Shown here piece by piece: positions 57,748-64,000 of a DNA stretch of 64,000 nucleotides (its first letter is position 1; each line of letters starts with the position of its first letter). The translations under genes were made by a program, and so were the position numbers. The stretch is from Massariosphaeria phaeospora. Its lineage: Eukaryota > Ascomycota > Dothideomycetes > Pleosporales. The stretch spans positions 62,001 through 126,000 of the forward strand of contig JAADJZ010000032.1 of NCBI GenBank assembly GCA_011032825.1. The letters run 5' to 3'. The notes beneath the pieces are model-generated. The model saw nothing but the letters and a program-made list of their open reading frames with translations, made no database searches and was not told where the DNA came from.

Positions 57748-59439
57748 ACGCGACATGGACACCGCTTCACGATCTCGCCGTTCTCCCACTTTCTGGCATC
57801 GGCGTCGAGCGTCCTTGCTTGAGTACGTCGGGCTGCAGGCCTTCACGACAACTGCTGGGTAGTTTTCTTCTTCTTTTCTCTACCAAACAGCTATCACTAG
57901 CAAATTCAACACTGGGCGGGCTACCATTGGCCGCGAGTTCATTCCTCCGCAACAAGCTATTTGTCTCGACATAGTTCAGTTCAGATCAGCTCAGCTCAGC
58001 TTTCATTCCTTGTGTATACTTTACTCAATGGCGCCTTTTCGGCCCCCCAGGAGGACTTGTTAGGGGGGGTTTTCATCTGCGTTCTACCTTTACCCCACCT
58101 AATGTGTGGTGGGCTTCTTTTCTTCTTCGGAACAAGATATCTCCCCCGTGATGTATATCCGAGTTCGATGTTTTTAACGAAAATTCACGGGTGTTTGCAT
58201 GAACGAAATTTGTGCTAGGTTTTTTAAGTCTTGGCTTTGTGTGTGTGTGTGTGTGTGTGTGATGTGATGTTTGCTAGATTATGCCGTAACGGCATAGATT
58301 GTTGTCGTAGAATGCATTCCAACTGCCTGTTTTGGTTGAGTGGATGAAGAGTAGGTAAGTACACTTTACCACAGCACAGCATCACTCTCGCACCACCATC
58401 CCTCATTATGAAACTCCCGAATCCGCCTATTATCTATCTCCTATGCTGGCTGCTACATCGCATTACATCAAGTCAAGCCAAGCACCCAAATCAACCTAAA
58501 TTAAATTATATCAAATTAAATCAAATCAAAACACCGCGCAGCATTTCACATGCACTAAGTAGCATAGCAAACCCGTAGAGTCAAGTCCACTAGTACTGTC
58601 TCCCCATCCGAGTCTACCGACTCAACCATTACTATCATGTATAGATTCAAAATTGCTAGCAATTGGTTGCCCCTTCAACTAGCAACATAGCCCGCCCCAT
58701 CTACCCCGTTGTTGCCGGGCTTTATATCAACTGCAAGCATTCATTTTGAACAACTAGCGCCCTAACCTAACCCGTCCGTCTAGTCGTGTATATATGTTGG
58801 ACTAGGCCGATACCCTGCACAGGAGGGCATAATAGGGTACTCATATAGTGAGTGAGCGGATGTTTGCTGATGATTGCTGTCTAACAATCCAACAATATAC
58901 CAACTACGGACTTAGCTCAGCTCAGCTCAGCTCAGCTCCGTGTCTTCTTAGCCGTACCCTCGCTCTGCACTATGCAGGCAGGAAGGCAGGCGCTAGAAAC
59001 TTAGGTACTCATGAGTTGGGCTGGTCAAGATTTTAGCATGTTAGGATTTGCTGACCTTCCCTAGGTATGCCACGAGGGAGGTAGTTTTTTCCGTTCAGCA
59101 GCATGCATGTTAGCGGCACTGGACAGCCTGGCGGACAAAGAACAAAGGTATACAAAGCAAAACCCAGGAAATGTCGAGTATGCCAGGCCAGCCCGACAGA
59201 AACGGCCAGCGCCAATCGCTTCACTCAAAAATACACATCACGTCAAAGCATTCAATTCACATCACACACACACAAGTCAGCCATTGAACTGTTCACTTTT
59301 TTTCATTTTCACCACGTAGTAGAAATGTGCATACCAGATCCTATCCTATCCGCCCCCTAGATTCATCGACCGAAGTCTAAAAGAAGCAGCGCCAAAACAG
59401 CGCCAAATAAGAAAAGCAGAGCAATAACCAGCCTAGTTT
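57748..59439. other. Convergent intergenic region with simple repeats
   Basis: 1.7 kb between the 3' ends of the CAP and FAD-oxidase genes. It contains a TG dinucleotide run (58,239-58,261), an AGCTC pentanucleotide run (about 58,914-58,938; a shorter one near 57,984-57,999) and a run of ATCAA-like units (about 58,470-58,530). No gene is supported. Confidence 0.6.
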
Positions 59440-60996
59440 TTAGTTGGTACCAATGGCCTGGGGATTCCAGAACACCGTGTTAGGGTCGTACTTCTTCTTG
59501 AGCGGCTCGAGCTGGGCGTACAGCGCCTCGCCGTAGTACAGCTTGTGGGCCGTCGTGGCGTCGTAGCTGGGGTCGACGTAGTTGAGGTAGGCGCCGAACT
59601 CGGTTTGCGGCTGCGCTTTGGTGATGACGTCGTTGATGCCGTTGATGAAGGGTATGGAGGCGGCGGTTACGCCGTAATTTTGCAGCACCCACAGCGAGTC
59701 GTGGCGGTTGTACGCGGCGAACGACGTGTCCTTGGTGTTGATGGCGGAGCCGGGGCCGCCGTATAGGTTGATGATGACGAACCAGGACGCGCTGGTGCCG
59801 ACTTTGATGTGGTCGTAGAAGGCGCCGAGTGCGTTCGAGGTCAGGCCGGCCTCGGGGGTGTGCTCGGGGACCGTGAGCGACTTGGCGAAGAAATTGTCGT
59901 GCTCGTCGTAGCCGGTGAGCGGGACCTTGATGGTGTCGTGGTCGGACATGAGGGTTAGGTAGCCGATCCAGTCGTACGACGTGGTGACGATCTTGGGCGG
60001 CTGGGGCACCGAGCGCAGGATCTCGGGCTTGATCTTGGCGTTGAACTCGTCGACGCTGCCGAAGAAGGTGCCGCCGAGGTTGTAGGAGTCAACGCCGTTG
60101 AGGTTGATGCCGAAGGAGATGCGGTTGTCGACCACGGACGCGTTTTTGGCGAACTCCTGGATGTGGAGGAATGTGTTGACGAAGGTGTCCTTGGTCTTGT
60201 AGAGGGTGTCGGCCCACTGCAGGGAGAAGTACGTGACAGACGCGGGGGCTGGGTTCGTCTGGAGGTAGAAGGTGGTGATGATGCCGAAGGAGTCGGCGGC
60301 ACCACGGAGCGCCCAGTACAGTTCCGAGTTCTCGGTCTGAGAAGCGTGCTTCAGGGAACCGTCGGCGAGGACAACATCCACGGCCACGATGTGGTCGAGA
60401 GCGAGGCCCCAGTTGCGGCTAGTGTGGCCGTAACCGCCGTGAGTAAAGTGGCCTCCAATTCCGACCCCCGTGCAAGTGCCGTGAGACAGGCCACGCTTGC
60501 CCTGGTCCCAGATACCCTGAGCCAAGTTGCCGAGACGCACACCTCCGCCGACAGTAGCAATTCCAGTCCTGTTGTCAAGCTTGATGGTCTGGAGAGGCTC
60601 GAGGTTGATCACTAGACCTGTTAGCACCAATCTCAGTCAACTTCGAATTTCAAACTTACCCATAGACCCATCCTTGCCGCCAGAGCTGAACGAGGCGTAC
60701 GAGTGGCCGCCGCTCCGAGCCTGGACCTTGACCTGGAATTTGCCAGCACAGAGCACAGCATCCTTAACATGCTGGTTCTTCGTGGGAAGCACGATGGTAA
60801 CCGGCTTGTAGGGCAGACGCAAGTTGAAGGGCTCAGCCAGATCGGCGTACTGAGGGTCGGTGCTGTACTTGGCAGGGACCTTCTTCTCACTCAGACACTT
60901 GGAGAGCGAGGTGCCGGCAGTGTCGCCGTCAGCCTGGGGCATGGCAAACGCCACGCCGGCAAGCACGACGGCGGAGAAAGCAGCGGAAGCCTTCAT
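59440..60996 (-). CDS. Secreted FAD-linked oxidase, AA7 / berberine-bridge-enzyme-like
   Basis: Two exons, 60,660-60,996 and 59,440-60,617, give 504 residues; the intron is 42 bp. The N-terminus is a signal peptide (MKASAAFSAVVLAGVAFA, cleavage before MPQ). The FAD-binding domain carries RSGGHSY, whose His binds FAD covalently, and GTCTGVGIGGH, whose Cys makes the second covalent bond. The bicovalent FAD is the mark of gluco-oligosaccharide oxidase-type enzymes. The C-terminal BBE motif reads YGEALYAQLEPLKKKYDPN, ending in FWNPQAIG. Such enzymes oxidise the reducing end of oligosaccharides or related alcohols and make H2O2. Substrate cannot be read from sequence. Transcription is from right to left with a TATA-like site about 107 bp upstream of the ATG. 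Confidence 0.92.
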
Positions 60997-61102
60997 GTTG
61001 ACTGGCGGCTCTGGGTAAGGAAGGAATGAAAAAGGGCAGTGGATGGGTAACGAGAGACACGAGGTAAAGAAGAGAAGGCGAGTTGAGCGGCGGCGAAAGG
61101 TT

Positions 61103-61110
61103 CTTTATAA
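61103..61110 (-). promoter_or_regulatory. TATA-like element of the FAD oxidase gene
   Basis: On the reverse strand the sequence reads TTATAAAG, 107 bp upstream of the ATG at 60,996, a reasonable distance for a fungal TATA box with a short leader. It is the only such motif close to the start. Position and sequence support it; no functional evidence. Confidence 0.4.
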
Positions 61111-61987
61111 TTAAAATGTGACCCCGGTGAGGCCACGCGAGACTAGTCCTCGGGGCAGGGATGTGAGAGAGATGAGAGAGAAGTATGTAAGAGCAGCCGT
61201 GCCCGACGCCACGCAAACGGCGGGTGCTACCTTGTCAGCACCCCACACTGGCGGCCTCGTGCGGGTAAGCGGTAAGACGAGAGAGAGAGAAATAGAGGCG
61301 TGCGGGATTACTCCCATTGCGCAGAAGAGGGAAGGGTGGCGGTCCTGCAGAAGGTACGTGCCCGCGTACACTAGGCGAATGAGCCATAAAGTAACGAGTA
61401 CAACAACGGATGACAGCACAGTCGTCCCCTAAAGAGATTGAAAAAGATCGACGTGTAACGAAAAGCAAAGACGGGCGCTGGAAAAGGAACCATGTGAGGC
61501 TGAAAGAACAGTAAGAGATTGAGAAGGACTTACCCCGCTGGACTGACTTCGGGGGGGTCCACAATTCCAGTATAAAAAAATACGCACCGGTACCTGCTTC
61601 ACTAATCCCAAGCATAGGTAGCCACCATATATACACCCAATATTGCGACATGCCCGTGCAGCAGGCCTCCATTCGTCGACATAAGCGTACCCGCAGTCAT
61701 TGATCTGCAGCTGAGCAACTAGCTTTTCTCCAAGACCACGACCACCACCACACACGTCGCCAGCCCTACGTGCGCGCCGCCAGCGCAGCCCCGGGTCCGA
61801 AACATTAATCCAGCCCACGTGCCGCAAATAAGCCTCTCAGCCGGGTGCTGCGTCAATGAGGACATGCCGTCTGCCATGGCCCAGTTCGATTGGCAGCGAG
61901 CCCGGGGTCAGGCAAGGCGAGGTGGTCAGACCGGCGTGCGAGTTGGGGGTCGAAATGAGCTGGAGTCGAGGTTCATCAGGCCTGCTG

Positions 61988-62019
61988 CGCTCAGTCGCTC
62001 AGTCGCTCAGTCGCTCAGT
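61988..62019. repeat. CGCTCAGT octanucleotide tandem repeat
   Basis: Four perfect tandem copies of an 8-bp unit in the gene-free interval upstream of the FAD oxidase gene. Confidence 0.9.
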
Positions 62020-62173
62020 CGCCCGGAAGGATGAGGGGTCGCATGATGGAGTGAGTGAGTATTGATTGAAGGAAGGATTCGACATGGCTGAACAGCAAGC
62101 GTCTCCTTTTCGCGGGTTACTTGGGACTCCTCAGTGTGTGTAGGTCGGTAGGTGGTAGGTGGTGGGACAAGGG

Positions 62174-62213
62174 ACACGCACGCACACGCACACGCACACG
62201 CACACGCACGCAC
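62174..62213. repeat. CACACG hexanucleotide microsatellite
   Basis: Tandem CGCACA units with CGCACG interruptions at both ends. In translation it gives His-Thr runs in one strand and Cys-Val runs in the other, producing false frames. Confidence 0.9.
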
Positions 62214-63239
62214 GTCGTCTGTCAGCGCCCATTCCGCAGGGCCCGACAACCCGAACCGAAGCCTGCCGAGACAGCCGCCGCATGCAGTCTCGACTCGTCT
62301 CGCGCGAACAGCATCTGCGCAACGAATTCAACCTTGAATCCTCCCCATCCACTTCTCATTCAACTCAAACAGCCAGGTGCGAATACAACCAAGCTCGAGA
62401 AAACGATGACGACGACGACGACGACCACGACTCGACCACGACACCGCAGCAGCAGAGCCCCATCGCACCGCCAGCTCCACCCAACCCAGCCCGGCAACAA
62501 TCGGCGCGAATCTATTTCCGTATGCGGACCCGAGCCACACCTAAATACGACATGCGAGACGAGACACCGACAAGACTTTTCCGGCTTGCTTTCCCCAGCT
62601 TGGACCCTTGTCAGGCCCTGGCATTTCTTGATCCGACGCCCGCCCTTCTTCCCCGGTGCGCTGCGCTACGGTGCGGACAGTCCCGACTCCCGACCTGACC
62701 GTCAGGGGCGCCACGCCCAAGTATGCGCGCCGCGGCCTGCAGAAAACCACTCTAGAACAATCTGTCGCATGGCTCGCATCCTACTGGAAGGAATCCTCTG
62801 GGGTAAATCCCAATCAATAATACATAAAACGGTCGTCCTATCGTGGACGGATACTGAGGTTACCTCCGGGCCTGGGAACCTGCCTCGGAGCGAGGCCTCT
62901 GTTGAGCTGCTCGGCTTTTTCGTCATCATCTTAGGTTCTCGTATCCGCACGAACCCAAGACCCGGTCACGATAACCATTAATTGGAGCAAGCGACGCATT
63001 GGGAGAACGAACTCCTTGACAAACAATTTCTTCAGCGATCGATGTTCTCAGTATTATGTATTAGAAGAGAAATACACCTCCGGACCTGCCTACACGCCCT
63101 CATGGCTTTTTGCATCTTCGAACATCTCGTTACCATGCCCTATCATAACAACCCGACCTCACATTAGCCTTGTTGCCTGGTGGGTAGCATCGGGTGGCCG
63201 TGGTCGTCAAGGCCAACCGTGCGAGCGGCTGATCTTCGC

Positions 63240-64000
63240 TCATGGACTCATGAACCCGTCGCCACTCAGCTTGCACTCGGTCTCGAGGGCAAACGTCCGC
63301 TCGAACATCTCGTACTGCCTCAAGGCCACCGCCTGAGACACTTGGACTCGCCTTGGCTTCAACTCGCGGGTAACCTCGTGAACCTCGCGCTTCTCATCCC
63401 CATAGCCACTGCTGACGCATTGGCCATCGTTGCCCCACGATGCATCGGCGGCTGCCTTCCAGATAGCAGTGGCATCGACTGTCATCTCGGGTGTGTAGTA
63501 GAGCCGGCAGTCCGCCTCTTCGTAGATGAACTGCAGAGCCACGCCGGTTTTGTCGCCCAGCATAATGCCGTCCCTGTTGTTGACGCCTGGGGCGGCGCCA
63601 GCGCGTGAAAATGGTAGGGTGTTGTAGTACTGTCTCAAAACCGAGTTGCTGAATTTGGCCTTCTCCTCTGCAGGCGCAATGTTGACCGCAGTTTGAGCGA
63701 GACTTTGGATATAGGCAAACTGGTAGTTGTTCACCCCTTTGACACCGCCAATGGCCTGGATCGGGTCCCTGTTGCTTCGGCCACCCAAAGCGATGGTTTT
63801 CACATCAGTTTGCTTAGTCAAGAACTCGGCAAAGATGGTGCAGGTTGATGCGCAGTATCCGTCGGTAAGAATAACTATATTTGCAGGTTTGAAAACTGGC
63901 TGTCCGGTGACATTGGCGAGAGGCCCGTATCCGGTGATGTTGATTCCGCCCGAGCTGTAGGTTATGTGGACATCGGAGAGATTCCAGCGTGCAGTTTTGG
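63240..64000 (-). CDS. S41-family peptidase, C-terminal part (runs off the window)
   Basis: The reverse-strand frame is open from the window end at 64,000 to the TGA at 63,240, about 253 residues; the N-terminal part and start lie outside. The segment ILTDGYCASTCTIFAEF carries the nucleophilic Ser region of tail-specific/CPAF-like S41 peptidases as found in fungi. It is followed by KTIALGGRSNRDPIQAIGGVKG and a longer C-terminal region with YEEADCRLYYTPEM. Ascomycetes have several secreted S41-type proteins, and some sit in RiPP clusters (UstP). I see no precursor peptide here, so no such role is claimed. Secretion cannot be judged without the N-terminus. Confidence 0.85.
   Translation of the reverse strand, partial: KTARWNLSDVHITYSSGGINITGYGPLANVTGQPVFKPANIVILTDGYCASTCTIFAEFLTKQTDVKTIALGGRSNRDPIQAIGGVKGVNNYQFAYIQSLAQTAVNIAPAEEKAKFSNSVLRQYYNTLPFSRAGAAPGVNNRDGIMLGDKTGVALQFIYEEADCRLYYTPEMTVDATAIWKAAADASWGNDGQCVSSGYGDEKREVHEVTRELKPRRVQVSQAVALRQYEMFERTFALETECKLSGDGFMSP

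Larger units (their letters stand above)
60997..63239. promoter_or_regulatory. Long 5' region of the FAD oxidase gene with several microsatellites
   Basis: 2.2 kb between the FAD oxidase start (-) and the S41 peptidase stop (-). It includes the oxidase promoter, a CGCTCAGT octanucleotide run (61,988-62,019), a CACACG/CGCACA run (62,174-62,213) and a GAC trinucleotide run (62,408-62,424). Frames up to 286 codons cross the runs in several phases but show no domain and are taken as artefacts. Confidence 0.55.

Noticed and set aside
62121..62981. 286-codon and 179-codon forward frames
   Set aside because: They cross CACACG and GAC microsatellites that stay open in several phases; low-complexity translation, no domain.
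63240..64000. A RiPP (ustiloxin-like) cluster around the S41 peptidase
   Set aside because: Fungal RiPP clusters have S41 peptidases, but no precursor peptide with repeated cores or UstY-like gene is visible in this window.

Overview
The window is nuclear DNA from a filamentous ascomycete (Pezizomycotina; Dothideomycetes is my best guess, inferred only from style). The reasons are short GT-AG introns of about 47-70 bp, a typical set of fungal housekeeping genes, and a block of transposons decayed in the manner of repeat-induced point mutation (RIP).

Left third, 1-21,030: a gene-free, AT-rich, nested transposon island. It holds two same-strand copies of a Ty3/gypsy element (about 1,311-6,750, and about 9,795-13,251 continued at 15,103-15,268), a reverse-strand Ty3/gypsy relic (about 7,530-9,650), three near-complete Fot1/pogo-like DNA transposons of 1.85-1.88 kb (13,252-15,100; 15,269-17,113; 17,515-19,394) and one truncated copy (210 to about 868), a solo LTR with a 5-bp target duplication (10,228-10,748), and two foldback MITEs with TA duplications (874-1,307 and 11,490-11,913). 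Reading frames are broken mainly by TAG codons, CC/GG dinucleotides are scarce and CpG survives, which fits CpA-directed RIP. Both edges of the island carry inverted copies of the same sequence (1-181 against 20,800-20,980). I infer that the island grew inside a third foldback element.

Right two thirds, 21,030-64,000: gene-rich DNA of normal composition with twelve protein-coding genes. In order: a CCCH zinc-finger protein (+); an F-box-like protein (-); Sec16 (-) divergent from a Neo1-type P4 flippase (+); a CLPTM1-family membrane protein (-) divergent from a LOG-family phosphoribohydrolase (+); a Seb1/Nrd1-type CID-RRM termination factor (-) divergent from mitochondrial citrate synthase (+); a Yhm2-type mitochondrial citrate/oxoglutarate carrier (+); a Crt10-like protein (-); a secreted CAP protein (+); a secreted bicovalent FAD oxidase of AA7 type (-); and a secreted-type S41 peptidase (-) cut by the window end. 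Exon structures were worked out by hand from splice signals, frame continuity and family conservation.

Two neighbour pairs make functional sense: Sec16 with Neo1 (ER-Golgi membrane traffic) and citrate synthase with Yhm2 (mitochondrial citrate). The right end is richer in predicted secreted proteins and has wider intergenic gaps. I found no convincing tRNA, rRNA or biosynthetic cluster. The most unusual material is the architecture of the transposon island and a roughly 97-bp degenerate repeat between two convergent genes at 37.8-38.3 kb.
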